Part shown: in pieces, positions 53,752 through 63,515 of the stretch
Position numbering within the stretch: position 1 is the stretch's first letter
Layout of the letters: every line of letters starts with the position of its first letter
Assembly: GCF_900113865.1 (NCBI RefSeq)
Contig: NZ_FOQY01000008.1
Coordinates: 1-64,000 of the forward strand
Source: Streptosporangium canum
Lineage (GTDB): Bacteria > Actinomycetota > Actinomycetes > Streptosporangiales > Streptosporangiaceae
Direction: 5' to 3'
Length of the DNA: 64,000 nt
The notes under the pieces: model-generated
Databases searched by the model: none
What the model saw: only the letters and a program-made list of their open reading frames with translations
What the model was told of the DNA's origin: nothing
Position numbers and translations under genes: made by a program

Positions 53752-54525
53752 TCAGGGGGAGGAGAGCCGTCCCAGGGACGACGGGATCTTCGAGGCGGAC
53801 GCCCTGTCCAGCAGGAACAACGTCCGCTGGCGGCCGCGGGCGCCCGCCGCGGGCACCTGCATCGGCCCCGAGTCCGACAGCGCCAGCCGTACGGCTCCCG
53901 CCTTCTCCTCGCCGGCGGCGATCAGCCACACCTCGCGCGCCCCCTGGATGACCGGGAGCGTGAGCGAGATGCGGGTGGGCGGAGGCTTCGGGGAACCGTG
54001 CACCGCGACCACCGGGCGCGTCTCGTACAGCGCGGGCATGCCCGGGAACAGCGACGCCACATGGCCGTCCGGGCCCATCCCCAGCATCATGACGTCGAAC
54101 GACGGCGCCGGACCGTGGTCCTCGGGACGCGCGGCCCTGCGGAGCTCGTCGGCGTAGGCCGCGGCCGACTCCTCGGCGGTCATGCCCGAGTCGGGGCCGC
54201 GCATCACGTGGACGCGGGCGGGGTCGACGTCGACGTGGTCGAGGAGGGCCTGGCGGGCGCCGGTCTCGTTGCGCTCGGGATGCCCGGAGGGCAGGAAGCG
54301 CTCGTCACCCCACCAGATGTCCAGGTTGCGCCAGTCGATGGCGTCGCGGGCCGGGCTGGCGGCGATCTCCGCCAGGGTGGCGATGCCGACGGTGCCGCCG
54401 GTCAGCACCAGCGAGGCCGAGCCCTTGCCCGACTGCACGTCGACGGTGCGGGTGATCACCCGGGCGGCGACGGCCTTGGCCAGCATGTCGGCGTCACGAT
54501 GGATGATCACGTTGGGAACGCTCAC
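53752..54525 (-). CDS. pgl: 6-phosphogluconolactonase
   Basis: Protein of 257 residues of the DevB/SOL type: LVLTGGTVGIATLAEI, WWGDERFLPSGHPERNE and MMLGMGPDGHVASLFPG with the catalytic His. Hydrolyses 6-phosphogluconolactone in the oxidative pentose phosphate pathway, directly after Zwf. GTG start at 54525. Last gene of the minus-strand run; a hairpin at 54558-54587 separates it from opcA. Confidence 0.95.
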   Translation of the reverse strand: MSVPNVIIHRDADMLAKAVAARVITRTVDVQSGKGSASLVLTGGTVGIATLAEIAASPARDAIDWRNLDIWWGDERFLPSGHPERNETGARQALLDHVDVDPARVHVMRGPDSGMTAEESAAAYADELRRAARPEDHGPAPSFDVMMLGMGPDGHVASLFPGMPALYETRPVVAVHGSPKPPPTRISLTLPVIQGAREVWLIAAGEEKAGAVRLALSDSGPMQVPAAGARGRQRTLFLLDRASASKIPSSLGRLSSP

Positions 54526-54557
54526 GGGACTTCTCTTTCAACGTGCTGTCGATGACA

Positions 54558-54587
54558 GAGCGCCCCGCGGTCGGCCGCGGGGCGCTC
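54558..54587 (-). terminator. intercistronic hairpin between opcA and pgl
   Basis: GAGCGCCCCGCGG (54558-54570) and CCGCGGGGCGCTC (54575-54587) form a 13-bp stem with loop TCGG, 6 bases after the opcA stop. It would terminate or attenuate readthrough into pgl, or mark an mRNA processing point. Confidence 0.7.
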
Positions 54588-54592
54588 ACAGG

Positions 54593-55504
54593 TCAGGACT
54601 TGTGCGTCCGGGCGAGTCGCCGGATCGCGGCCTCGTAGATCTCGTCGGGGTCCAGACGCCGGAGCTCCTCGGCGAGCAGCTCCGAGGTCGGGCGGCGGGT
54701 CAGCGCCACCCGGCGGTCCGGCTGGCCCGGGCGGGACAGCGTGGCCAGACGGCCGTCGCCGCGGCCGATGGAGATGTCGCCGTCGGCCGTGACGAGCCTG
54801 ACCGCGGTCAGGCCGGGGCCGGCCGATTCGGAGACCTTCACCGGGGCGCCGAGGCGTTCGCTGAGCCAGGCCGCCAGCAGCAGGGCGCTGGCGTGGCCGG
54901 GCACGGCCTCCACGAAACCCTTCTTGACCTTGCCCACCGGCTGGTCGAACGCGGCGGCCAGCAGGCTCCGCCACGTCGTCAGCCGGGTCCAGGCCAGGTC
55001 GGTGTCACCGGGGACGTAGCCCCGGGCCCGGCCGGTGATCGCCTGCACCGAGTCGGCCGCCGACCGCGCGTCGACGATGCGGCGCTGGGCGAGCATGCCG
55101 ATCGAGTCCTTGGCCGGCACGTCCGGGCAGTCGCCCGGCCACCAGACCACCACCGGGGTGTCGGTGAGCAGCAGCGGACCGACCACCGAGTCGGCGTGCT
55201 TGGTGAGCTCGCCGTACAGGCGCAGCAGGATCACCTCACCCGGGGTGGACTCGCCGAACCGCAGCTCGGCGTCGAGCCGGTTGGGCTCCTGCGGGTCGCG
55301 GGGGATGACGACCAGTATCCGGGAGGGGTGCTCCCTGGCCGCCTCGGTCGCCGCCCGGACCGCGTCGTACTGGTTGCTCTCGTCGGAGACCACCACCAGG
55401 GTCAGCACCATGCCGACCGCGGGGGTGCCCATCTGGTGGCGCAGCTGGGTGAGCTGTGAGGAGATCTTCGACGCGGTCGTGCCGCTGAGCATGAAGCTCG
55501 CCAT
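54593..55504 (-). CDS. opcA: glucose-6-phosphate dehydrogenase assembly protein OpcA
   Basis: Protein of 303 residues with typical actinobacterial OpcA blocks: SSQLTQLRHQMG near the start, VVWWPGDCPDVPAKDSIGMLAQRRIVDAR, DLAWTRLTTWRSLLAAAFDQP and a C-terminal LLAEELRRLDPDEIYEAAIRRL. OpcA forms a complex with Zwf and is needed for its activity. Its ATG (55504) abuts the zwf TAG with no gap, the usual coupled arrangement. Confidence 0.95.
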   Translation of the reverse strand: MASFMLSGTTASKISSQLTQLRHQMGTPAVGMVLTLVVVSDESNQYDAVRAATEAAREHPSRILVVIPRDPQEPNRLDAELRFGESTPGEVILLRLYGELTKHADSVVGPLLLTDTPVVVWWPGDCPDVPAKDSIGMLAQRRIVDARSAADSVQAITGRARGYVPGDTDLAWTRLTTWRSLLAAAFDQPVGKVKKGFVEAVPGHASALLLAAWLSERLGAPVKVSESAGPGLTAVRLVTADGDISIGRGDGRLATLSRPGQPDRRVALTRRPTSELLAEELRRLDPDEIYEAAIRRLARTHKS

Positions 55505-57235
55505 CTACAGTCTCCTCCACGCGCGCCCGTCGCGGGCCATCATCTCGTCGGCCGACGCCGGGCCCCACGTGCCCGCCGGATACTCCTCCGGCGGGCCCTG
55601 GGTGGCCCAGAAGTCCTCGATCGGGTCCAGGATCTTCCACGACAGCTCGACCTCGCGCTGGTGCGGGAAGAGCGGCGGGTCGCCGATCAGCACGTCCAGC
55701 AGCAGTCGCTCGTATGCCTCGGGGGAGGACTCCATGAACGACTCGCCGTAGGCGAAGTCCATCGAGACGTCCCTGACCTCCATGGCGGTGCCGGGCACCT
55801 TGGAGCCGAACCGCACCGTGATCCCCTCATCCGGCTGAACCCGGATGACCAGGGCGTTCTGCCCCAGGATCTCGGTGTCGTCCTTGCTGAACGGCAGGTG
55901 CGGCGCGCGCTGGAACACCACGGCGACCTCCGTCACCCGGCGGCTCAGCCGCTTGCCGGTGCGCAGGTAGAACGGCACCCCCGCCCAGCGGCGGTTGGCG
56001 ATCTCCAGCTTGATGGCGGCGTAGGTCTCGGTGATGGAGTCCGGCGGGATGCCGTCCTCCTGCGTGTATCCGACGACCGGCTCGCCGCCCTGCCAGCCCT
56101 TCCCGTAGCGGCCGCGCGCGGTGGCCTCGGCCAGGTCCTGCGGCAGCCGGACGGCCTTGAGGACCTTCTCCTTCTCCCGGCGCAGCGAGTTGGCCTCGAA
56201 CGACGTCGGGTCCTCCATCGCCACCAGCGCCAGCAGCTGGAGCAGGTGGTTCTGGATCACGTCCCGGGCCGCGCCGATGCCGTCGTAGTAACCCGCCCGG
56301 CCGCCGATGCCGATGTCCTCGGCCATCGTGATCTGGACGTGGTCGACGTAACCCCGGTTCCAGATCGGCTCGAACAGGTTGTTGGCGAACCGCAGCGCCA
56401 GGATGTTCTGGACGGTCTCCTTGCCCAGGTAGTGGTCGATGCGGAACACCGAGCTCTCCGGGAAGACCGCGCTGGTGATCGCGTTGAGCTCCTGGGCGCT
56501 CTTCAGGTCGTGCCCGAAGGGCTTCTCGATCACCACCCGGCGCCAGGACCCCTCGGGTCCGTGCGCCAGGCCGGTCCGCTTGAGCTGCTCGACCACGACG
56601 GGGAAGAACTTCGGCGGCACCGAGAGGTAGAAGCCGTAGTTGCCGCCGGTGCCCCGGGTCTGGTCGATCTCCTTGAGCATCATGGCCAGGGCGTCGAACG
56701 CGCCGTCGTCGGTGAACTCGCCCGGGCAGAAGAAGATGCCCTCCGACAACTGCTTCCAGACCTCCTCACGGAAGGGCGTCCGCGCGTGCTCCTTGACGGC
56801 GTCATGGGTGAGCTGTGCGAAGTCCTGGTCCTGCCAGTCGCGGCGGGCGAAGCCGACCAGGGAGAAACCCGGGGGCAGCAGCCCCCGGTTCGCCAGGTCG
56901 TAGATCGCCGGCAGCAGCTTCTTGCGCGCCAGGTCGCCGGTCACGCCGAACAGCACCAGCACACAGGGCCCCGCCACACGCGGCAGGCGCTTGTCGCCCG
57001 GGTCGCGCAACGGGTTGGCGGCCACCACCTCGTCGGTGATGGAGGCGGTCGCGGCCGCCGAGGCGGCGGCCACGGGCTCCTCGGCATGCGCCCCGGCGGT
57101 GTGGTGCGCGCCGTCGGAGCGCACCGGGCCGGCCTGCGCCGCGTCACTCTGCGCGGCGTCACTCTGCTCGGCGTCGCCCTGCGCGGGCTCGGCCCGCACC
57201 GCGTCGGCCCGCACCACGGAGCGTTCCTTGCTCAT
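55505..57235 (-). CDS. zwf: glucose-6-phosphate dehydrogenase
   Basis: Protein of 576 residues. The catalytic core starts near residue 75 (NPLRDPGDKRLPRVAGP), with coenzyme loop FGVTGDLARKKLLPAIYDLANRG, the substrate/catalytic motif RIDHYLGKETVQN and EKPFGHDL. Makes NADPH and 6-phosphogluconolactone. The first ~74 residues are an unusual disordered Ala/Asp/Gln/Ser-rich extension with degenerate QSDAA repeats. It is kept because GGGAGG lies 5 bases before ATG 57235, only 3 bases after the pgi stop, and no good internal site is seen. Confidence 0.93.
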   Translation of the reverse strand: MSKERSVVRADAVRAEPAQGDAEQSDAAQSDAAQAGPVRSDGAHHTAGAHAEEPVAAASAAATASITDEVVAANPLRDPGDKRLPRVAGPCVLVLFGVTGDLARKKLLPAIYDLANRGLLPPGFSLVGFARRDWQDQDFAQLTHDAVKEHARTPFREEVWKQLSEGIFFCPGEFTDDGAFDALAMMLKEIDQTRGTGGNYGFYLSVPPKFFPVVVEQLKRTGLAHGPEGSWRRVVIEKPFGHDLKSAQELNAITSAVFPESSVFRIDHYLGKETVQNILALRFANNLFEPIWNRGYVDHVQITMAEDIGIGGRAGYYDGIGAARDVIQNHLLQLLALVAMEDPTSFEANSLRREKEKVLKAVRLPQDLAEATARGRYGKGWQGGEPVVGYTQEDGIPPDSITETYAAIKLEIANRRWAGVPFYLRTGKRLSRRVTEVAVVFQRAPHLPFSKDDTEILGQNALVIRVQPDEGITVRFGSKVPGTAMEVRDVSMDFAYGESFMESSPEAYERLLLDVLIGDPPLFPHQREVELSWKILDPIEDFWATQGPPEEYPAGTWGPASADEMMARDGRAWRRL

Positions 57236-58864
57236 TCAGACCTCCCGCGCTGCCGCGAGCAGACGTGCGACACCGGCCGCACGATCGGTCAGGTGCAGCC
57301 GTACGGTGGGACGCCCGCGGCTGGCCAGCGCGCCCTGGTCTCCCAGGGCCTGCGCGAGCTGGAGACGGCCCAGGGTGTACGGCTTGCCGGGCACCTCGAC
57401 GTCCTCTTCCACGGCCCCGGTGATCTGCAGGAACACGCCGTTCTGCGGGCCGCCCTTGTGGTACTGGCCGGTGGAGTGCAGGAACCGGGGGCCCCACCCG
57501 AAGGTGATCGGCCGCTCGGTCCGGACCGCGAGCTGCGCGCGCAGCGTGGCCGGGTCGGCCGCGCTCCACGCCTCGGTCATCTCCTCGAACGAGGCTCCCT
57601 CGGCGTGGGGCGCGTCGAACGCCGCCTCCCGGTCGAGGTAGGCCATGATCGCGAGATAGCCGTCGGAGGGGATGGCCTCCAGCAGCCGGGTGAACACGTC
57701 GGACAGGTCCTTGGGGGCCTCCGAGCCGGGCAGCTCGCCGTACACCTCGACCGGGCCGTCGACCAGGATCGGCGTGCCGACCGGCAGCTCCGGCCGGTCG
57801 AGCAGCTTGCCGGTGTTCTCCTTGGACTCGGCCACGTTCGGCTGGTCGAACGGGTCGATGCCGAGGACGCGGCCGGCGACGGCCGTGGCGTACTCCCAGA
57901 CGAGGAACTGCGCGCCCAGCGGGCCGCTGACGGTCAGGGCGCCGTCGGAGTCGATCCCGGCGACCAGCTCGTCCTCGGCCTCGCCCGGCTCGGCGCCGAC
58001 GACCGGCAGGATGCCCTTGCCCTGCTTGCCGGTGGACTCGGCGACCAGCTGCTCGATCCAGTCGGGCAGGCCGTTGATCTCCGAGAGGCTGTCCTCCAGC
58101 ACGAGCTTGTCGCGGCCGGAGAGCGCGGCGGCGCCGAGGGCGGCGCCGAGCTCCAGGCCGGGGTTGCCCTCGGCCTGCGACAGCAGCGGCTGCACGGCGG
58201 CGGCGTCGTCGAGCAGCCGCTCCACGTCGGCCCCGGCGAGCGCGCTGGGCACCAGGCCGAACGCCGTCAGGGCGCTGTAGCGGCCGCCCACGTTGGGGTC
58301 GGCCAGGAAGACCCGGTATCCCGCGTCCCTGGCGGTCTGCTCCAGCGGCGACTCCGGGTCGGTGACCACGATGATCCGCTCGGCCGGGTCGATTCCCGCG
58401 TCGCGGAAGGCCTTCTCGTAGATCCGCCGGTGGCTGTCGGTCTCGACCGTGCCGCCGCTCTTGCTGGCGACCACCAGGATCGTACGGTCCAGCCGGTCGT
58501 CGAGCGCGCGGCGCACCTGGCCGGGGTCGGTGGTGTCGAGCACGGTCAACGGCACGTCGGCGGTGGCGGTGATGACCTCGGGGGCGAGCGAGGAGCCGCC
58601 CATGCCCGCCAGGACCACGTGGTCCAGGCCCTCGGCGCGGACCCGTTCGACGAGCTTGCCGAGCTCGGGCAGCAGCTCCCTGCTGGTCTGGGGGAGGGTA
58701 AGCCAGCCGAGGCGGATCGCCGCCTCGGGCTCGGCCTCCGGACCCCACAGGGCGGGATCACCGGCGGCCAGGGCCTCGTGGACCCCTTCGGCCACGAGCC
58801 GCCCGGCCGTCTCCGCGGCCTGCTCGGCCGGCCTCTCCTCGCCGAACGTTACGGACACTGACAT
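57236..58864 (-). CDS. pgi: glucose-6-phosphate isomerase
   Basis: Protein of 542 residues with two SIS-type sugar isomerase domains: VVLAGMGGSSLAPEV, VASKSGGTVETDSHRRIYEKAF, the later NPGLELGAALGAAALSG, and C-terminal HSTGQYHKGGPQNGVFLQI. This is the divergent actinobacterial Pgi form found in pentose phosphate clusters. It interconverts glucose-6-P and fructose-6-P, recycling tkt/tal products to Zwf. ATG 58864 lies 5 bases after the tal stop, with GGAAGG about 10 bases upstream. Confidence 0.92.
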   Translation of the reverse strand: MSVSVTFGEERPAEQAAETAGRLVAEGVHEALAAGDPALWGPEAEPEAAIRLGWLTLPQTSRELLPELGKLVERVRAEGLDHVVLAGMGGSSLAPEVITATADVPLTVLDTTDPGQVRRALDDRLDRTILVVASKSGGTVETDSHRRIYEKAFRDAGIDPAERIIVVTDPESPLEQTARDAGYRVFLADPNVGGRYSALTAFGLVPSALAGADVERLLDDAAAVQPLLSQAEGNPGLELGAALGAAALSGRDKLVLEDSLSEINGLPDWIEQLVAESTGKQGKGILPVVGAEPGEAEDELVAGIDSDGALTVSGPLGAQFLVWEYATAVAGRVLGIDPFDQPNVAESKENTGKLLDRPELPVGTPILVDGPVEVYGELPGSEAPKDLSDVFTRLLEAIPSDGYLAIMAYLDREAAFDAPHAEGASFEEMTEAWSAADPATLRAQLAVRTERPITFGWGPRFLHSTGQYHKGGPQNGVFLQITGAVEEDVEVPGKPYTLGRLQLAQALGDQGALASRGRPTVRLHLTDRAAGVARLLAAAREV

Positions 58865-58869
58865 GGGGT

Positions 58870-59973
58870 TCACGCCTTCCGCAGCTCGGCGGAGACGGTG
58901 GCCAGGAGCTCTTTCCAGGACGCTTCGAACTTCTCCACGCCCTCCTCCTCCAGCACCCTCACCACGTCGTCGTAGTCGATGCCGGCCTCCTTGAGCGCGG
59001 CCATGGTGTTCCAGGCGTCCTCGTAGGAGGGGCGGATGGTGTCGCCGGTGATCCGGCCGTGGCCGGCCACGGCGTCGAGGGTCTTCTCCGGCATCGTGTT
59101 GACCGTGTCCGCGGTCACGAGCTCGTCGACGTAGAGGGTGTCGGGGTAGCTCGGGTCCTTGGTGCCGGTGGAGGCCCACAGCGGGCGCTGCGGGCGGGCT
59201 CCGGCCGCGGCCAGGGCCTGCCAGCGCGGGGAGTTGACCACGTCTTCGAAGGCGGCGTAGGCGAGGCGGGCGTTGGCGACCGCCGCCTTGCCCTTGAGGG
59301 CCTTGGCCTCCGGGGTGCCGATCTTCTCCAGACGCTTGTCGATCTCGCTGTCGACGCGGCTGACGAAGAAGGAGGCCACCGACTCGATGCCGGCCAGGTT
59401 CAGGCCGTTGGCCCGCGCGCGCTCCAGGCCCGTCAGCCAGGCGTCCATCACGGCGCGGTAGCGCTCAAGGGAGAAGATCAGCGTGACGTTGACGCTGATG
59501 CCCTCGGAGATCGCCTGGGTGATCGCGGGCAGGCCCTCGACCGTGGCCGGGATCTTGATGAGCAGGTTGGGCCGGTCGACCATCCACCACAGCGCGCGCG
59601 CCTCGGCGATGGTCTTGTCGGTGTCCTTGGCCAGACGCGGGTCCACCTCGATCGAGACCCGGCCGTCCACGCCGCCGGTGGCGTCGTAGACCGGCCTGAG
59701 CACGTCGGCGGCCCAGCGGATGTCGTAGGTGGTGATGGCGCGCACCGCCTCCTCCACGTCCACGCCGCGCACGGAGAGGTCGTGGAGCTGGGTGTCGTAG
59801 GCGTCGCCCTTGCTCAGCGCGGAGGCGAAGATCGTCGGGTTGGAGGTGACGCCGACCACGTACTTCTCGCGGATCAGCGACTCCAGGTTGCCGGTGCGCA
59901 GGCGCTCGCGGCTGATGTCGTCCAGCCAGATGGATACGCCGTGCTCGGAAAGGCTCTTCAGGATCTCGCTCAT
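58870..59973 (-). CDS. tal: transaldolase
   Basis: Protein of 367 residues. Schiff-base Lys K140 in [14 protein letters not shown]-terminal [16 protein letters not shown] and [15 protein letters not shown]-terminal [19 protein letters not shown]. It transfers dihydroxyacetone units in the non-oxidative pentose phosphate pathway. Its ATG sits 2 bases after the tkt stop, so the genes are coupled. Length fits the bacterial long type. Confidence 0.96.
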   Translation of the reverse strand: MSEILKSLSEHGVSIWLDDISRERLRTGNLESLIREKYVVGVTSNPTIFASALSKGDAYDTQLHDLSVRGVDVEEAVRAITTYDIRWAADVLRPVYDATGGVDGRVSIEVDPRLAKDTDKTIAEARALWWMVDRPNLLIKIPATVEGLPAITQAISEGISVNVTLIFSLERYRAVMDAWLTGLERARANGLNLAGIESVASFFVSRVDSEIDKRLEKIGTPEAKALKGKAAVANARLAYAAFEDVVNSPRWQALAAAGARPQRPLWASTGTKDPSYPDTLYVDELVTADTVNTMPEKTLDAVAGHGRITGDTIRPSYEDAWNTMAALKEAGIDYDDVVRVLEEEGVEKFEASWKELLATVSAELRKA

Positions 59974-59975
59974 GA

Positions 59976-62087
59976 TCAGTTTCCTGTCGTCTCGCCCTTG
60001 TCGGCCCCGGTCCGCGCGAGGCTGGCCTTAGCGGCGGCAGCCACCCGCTCGGCGGTGAGGCCGAACTGCTCGTAAAGGGTCTTGTAGGGGGCCGAGGCAC
60101 CGAAGTGCTCCAGGCTCACCACTTCCCCTTCATCTCCCACGAACTGCCGCCAGCCCAGCGAGATTCCCGCTTCGACGGCGACGCGCGCGCGGACCGCCGG
60201 GGGCAGCACCGTCTGCCGGTAGGCCGAGTCCTGGGCCTGGAACCACTCCACGCACGGCATCGACACGACCCGGGCCGGGATGCCCTCGGCCTCCAGCAGC
60301 TCACGGGCCTGCACGGCCAGCTCGACCTCGGAGCCGGTGCCGATCAGGACCACCGCGGGCTGGCCGTTGGAGGCCTCCTCCAGGACGTAGGCGCCCCGGG
60401 CCACCTTCCCGGCGTCGGCGGTGCCGGCGTAGACCGGGAGGTTCTGCCGGGTCAGCGCGAGCGCGGCCGGGCGGTCGCCGTGCTCCAGCACGGTCCGCCA
60501 CGCCGCGGCCGTCTCGTTGGCGTCGGCCGGGCGGACGACGTCCAGGCCCGGGATGGCGCGCAGCGCCCACAGGTGCTCGACCGGCTGGTGGGTCGGGCCG
60601 TCCTCGCCCAGGCCGATGGAGTCGTGGGTCCACACGTAGGTGACCGGCAGCTTCATCAGCGCCGCGAGCCGCACGGCCGGGCGCATGTAGTCGCTGAAGA
60701 CCAGGAACGTGCCGCCGTAGGGCCGGGTGCCGTTGTGCAGGGCGATGCCGTTGAGGATCGACCCCATGCCGTGCTCGCGGATGCCGAAGTGCAGCGTGCG
60801 GCCGTAGCGGTTGCCGGGGAACTCCTTGGTCTGGTACTCCTCCGGGATGAAGGACGGCTCGCCCTTCATCGTGGTGTTGTTGGACTCGGCCAGGTCGGCC
60901 GAGCCGCCCCACAGCTCGGGCAGCACGGGCGCGAGGCTGTTGAGCACCTCGCCGGAGGCCTTGCGGGTGGCGACGGAGGCGCCGGTCTCGAAGACCGGCA
61001 GCGCCTCGGTCCAGCCGGTCGGCAGCTGCCGCGCGCTGATCCGGTCGAACTCGGCGGCGCGCTCGGGGTTGGCCGACCGCCAGCTCTGGTATGCCTTCTC
61101 CCACTCGGCGCGGGCGGCCCGGCCGCGGCCGACGACCTCGCGGGCGTGCTCCAGGACCTCGGCCGGCACGTCGAAGCTCTTGGCCGGGTCCTGACCCATG
61201 ACGGTCTTGGTGGCGGCGATCTCCTCGGCGCCCAGCGCCGAGCCGTGGGCCTTGCCGGTGTTCTGCTTGTTCGGCGCCGGCCAGCCGATGATGGTGCGCA
61301 GGCGGATGAACGACGGCCGGTCGGTCTCGGCGCGGGCGGCCTCCAGGGCCTGGTGCAGCGCCTCGACGTCCTCGGAGTAGTCGCCGTTCTTGGTCCAGTC
61401 GACGGTCTGGACGTGCCAGCCGTACGCCTCGTAGCGCTTGGCGATGTCCTCGCTCAGCGCGATCTGGGTGTCGTCCTCGATGGAGATGTGGTTGCTGTCG
61501 AAGACGACGACCAGGTTGCCCAGCTTCTGGTGGCCGGCGATGGCGCTGACCTCGTGGCTGACGCCCTCCTCGATGTCACCCTCGGAGGCGATGCACCAGA
61601 TCATGTGGTCGAAGGGGCTGGCGCCCGGCGCCGCGTCCGGGTCGAACAGCCCCCGCTCGCGGCGGGCGGCCATGGCCATGCCGACGGCGTTGCCGAGACC
61701 CTGGCCGAGCGGGCCGGTGGTGGTCTCCACGCCGATGGTGTGGCCGTGCTCGGGGTGGCCCGGGGTCAGGCTGTCCCACTGGCGCAGGGCCTTGAGGTCG
61801 TCCAGGGACAGGCCGTAGCCCGACAGGTACAGCTGGATGTAGAGGGTCAGGCTGGTGTGCCCGGCGGAAAGGACAAACCGGTCCCGACCCGCCCACGTGG
61901 GGTCCGACGGGTCGTGCCGCAACGTCTGCTGGAAAAGCAGGTACGCGGCGGGTGCGAGGCTCATCGCGGTGCCGGGGTGGCCCGATCCCGCCTTCTCTAC
62001 CGCGTCCATCGCCAGGGCCCGTACGACGTCGACCGCCTGACGGTCCAGGTCGCTCCATTCAAGGGCTGGCACGAGTTCGCTGCTCAA
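59976..62087 (-). CDS. tkt: transketolase
   Basis: Protein of 703 residues, thiamine diphosphate dependent. [22 protein letters not shown], the TPP/Mg motif [18 protein letters not shown] ending in [25 protein letters not shown] and C-terminal [17 protein letters not shown] all match. A TTG start at 62087 is chosen because GGAGAT lies 7 bases upstream; GTG 62072 is an alternative that would shorten it by 5 residues. It is the first gene of the tkt-tal-pgi-zwf-opcA-pgl operon, divergent from ctaB. Confidence 0.95.
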   Translation of the reverse strand: MSSELVPALEWSDLDRQAVDVVRALAMDAVEKAGSGHPGTAMSLAPAAYLLFQQTLRHDPSDPTWAGRDRFVLSAGHTSLTLYIQLYLSGYGLSLDDLKALRQWDSLTPGHPEHGHTIGVETTTGPLGQGLGNAVGMAMAARRERGLFDPDAAPGASPFDHMIWCIASEGDIEEGVSHEVSAIAGHQKLGNLVVVFDSNHISIEDDTQIALSEDIAKRYEAYGWHVQTVDWTKNGDYSEDVEALHQALEAARAETDRPSFIRLRTIIGWPAPNKQNTGKAHGSALGAEEIAATKTVMGQDPAKSFDVPAEVLEHAREVVGRGRAARAEWEKAYQSWRSANPERAAEFDRISARQLPTGWTEALPVFETGASVATRKASGEVLNSLAPVLPELWGGSADLAESNNTTMKGEPSFIPEEYQTKEFPGNRYGRTLHFGIREHGMGSILNGIALHNGTRPYGGTFLVFSDYMRPAVRLAALMKLPVTYVWTHDSIGLGEDGPTHQPVEHLWALRAIPGLDVVRPADANETAAAWRTVLEHGDRPAALALTRQNLPVYAGTADAGKVARGAYVLEEASNGQPAVVLIGTGSEVELAVQARELLEAEGIPARVVSMPCVEWFQAQDSAYRQTVLPPAVRARVAVEAGISLGWRQFVGDEGEVVSLEHFGASAPYKTLYEQFGLTAERVAAAAKASLARTGADKGETTGN

Positions 62088-62394
62088 GTGCTCGATCTCC
62101 GGATCTAGTCGTGTGATGGTGGCGCCGGTTTGGCATTTCCCGCCCACACCGGACCCTAACGGGTCGGCCTTGCTACCGTTGCGTAGGCCGATCCGGGGCG
62201 AGCCCGCAGGAGTGATGATCAGCGCGGACAGAACCCCCGTGAGGCGTCCCGTCGTGCCGTCTCCGCACCCCATGCCGGAACCGGCCACCCCAACAACTAG
62301 AGTTGAGCATTCAAGGCTGGCTGGTGCCCGCATTCACGGATTCGCTCTAATCAGAGGTTACGCGTTGACCCCGCACGTGCTGGAAGCGCCTTAG
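62088..62394. other. divergent tkt-ctaB intergenic region
   Basis: 307 bases that must contain promoters for both directions. Candidates are weak: TAGGGT on the minus strand near 62155-62165 for tkt, and TTGAGC at 62303 on the plus strand for ctaB. CAACT-AG-AGTTG (62294-62305) is a small dyad. No RNA gene was recognised. Confidence 0.5.
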
Positions 62395-63348
62395 ATGGTG
62401 CTGACCGACAAGCAATCGACGGCCCCGTCCGCGACGGGCACGGCTGACACCGTCACGCCGCGCTCGTTCGGCGACGTCGTGAAGGCCTACGTCGCCCTCA
62501 CCAAGCCGCGGATCATCGAACTGCTGCTGATCACGACGCTGCCGGTGATGTTCCTGGCAGCCCGTGGCCTGCCACCGCTGTGGATCGCCGTCTCCACCCT
62601 GGTCTTCGGCACCCTGTCGGCGGGCAGCGCGAACGCGCTGAACTGCTACATCGACCGTGACATCGACGCCGCGATGCGCCGTACCCGGCGCCGTCCGCTG
62701 GCCCGCGACCAGGTCCCGCCGGCCAACGCGCTGATCTTCGGCGTCGTCCTCGGCGTGCTGTCGACTCTTGGCCTGGGCTTGACGGTGAATTGGCTCGCGG
62801 CCGGCCTGTCGCTGGCGGCGAACCTGTTCTACGTCCTCGTCTACTCGATGATCCTGAAGCGGCGGACCTCCCAGAACGTGGTGTGGGGAGGCCTGGCGGG
62901 GTGCATGCCGGTGCTGATCGGCTGGGCCGGCGTCACGGGCGGCCTCGACTGGGCCCCGGTGGTGCTGTTCGGCGTGGTGTTCTTCTGGACCCCGCCGCAC
63001 ACCTGGACCCTCGCCATGCGCTACAAGGAGGACTACGCCGCGGCGAAGGTCCCCATGCTCCCGGTGGTCGCCACCGAGCGCCGCGTGGTGCTGGAGAGCA
63101 TCGCCTACACCTGGGCGACGGTGGCCTGCTCGCTGCTGCTGTGGCCGATCGCCGGGACCACCCTGCTCTATCCCGCCGTGGCCGTCGTCCTCGGCGCCGC
63201 CTGCCTGTGGGAGGTCTACCGTCTGCTCGGCCGGGTCAACGCGGGCAAGACCGGCGTGGATCTGCGCCCGATGCGCTTCTTCCACTGGTCCAACGCCTAC
63301 CTGGCGCTGCTCTTCCTCGCCGTCGCCGTCGACTCGATGCTCGTCTGA
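62395..63348 (+). CDS. ctaB: heme O synthase (protoheme IX farnesyltransferase)
   Basis: Protein of 317 residues of the UbiA superfamily with about nine membrane helices. The first prenyl-diphosphate motif is [21 protein letters not shown] (N-x3-D-x3-D); the second region is [20 protein letters not shown]. It attaches farnesyl to heme B to give heme O for terminal oxidases. ATG 62395 has GGAAG ~8 bases upstream. A location next to tkt is conserved in actinobacteria. Confidence 0.95.
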   Translation: MVLTDKQSTAPSATGTADTVTPRSFGDVVKAYVALTKPRIIELLLITTLPVMFLAARGLPPLWIAVSTLVFGTLSAGSANALNCYIDRDIDAAMRRTRRRPLARDQVPPANALIFGVVLGVLSTLGLGLTVNWLAAGLSLAANLFYVLVYSMILKRRTSQNVVWGGLAGCMPVLIGWAGVTGGLDWAPVVLFGVVFFWTPPHTWTLAMRYKEDYAAAKVPMLPVVATERRVVLESIAYTWATVACSLLLWPIAGTTLLYPAVAVVLGAACLWEVYRLLGRVNAGKTGVDLRPMRFFHWSNAYLALLFLAVAVDSMLV

Positions 63349-63515
63349 GCGCTCCAGGTACGGCATGCGCCCGCTGCGGCCCGCCCTTTCCCGGCCCTCC
63401 TCCGCGTCCGTGACGCCCGGCCCCCCGATCCGCGCGACGGCGGTGTCCCCGGGTGGCCGCCGGCCGCGGGAGAGGGAGGGGGGACACGTCGTGTTTGATC
63501 GGTTACGGTTGCCAC

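Noticed and set aside
55661..58861. Thousand-codon plus-strand frame opposite zwf and pgi.
   Set aside because: Antisense artefact of codon bias; the minus-strand genes are well supported enzymes.
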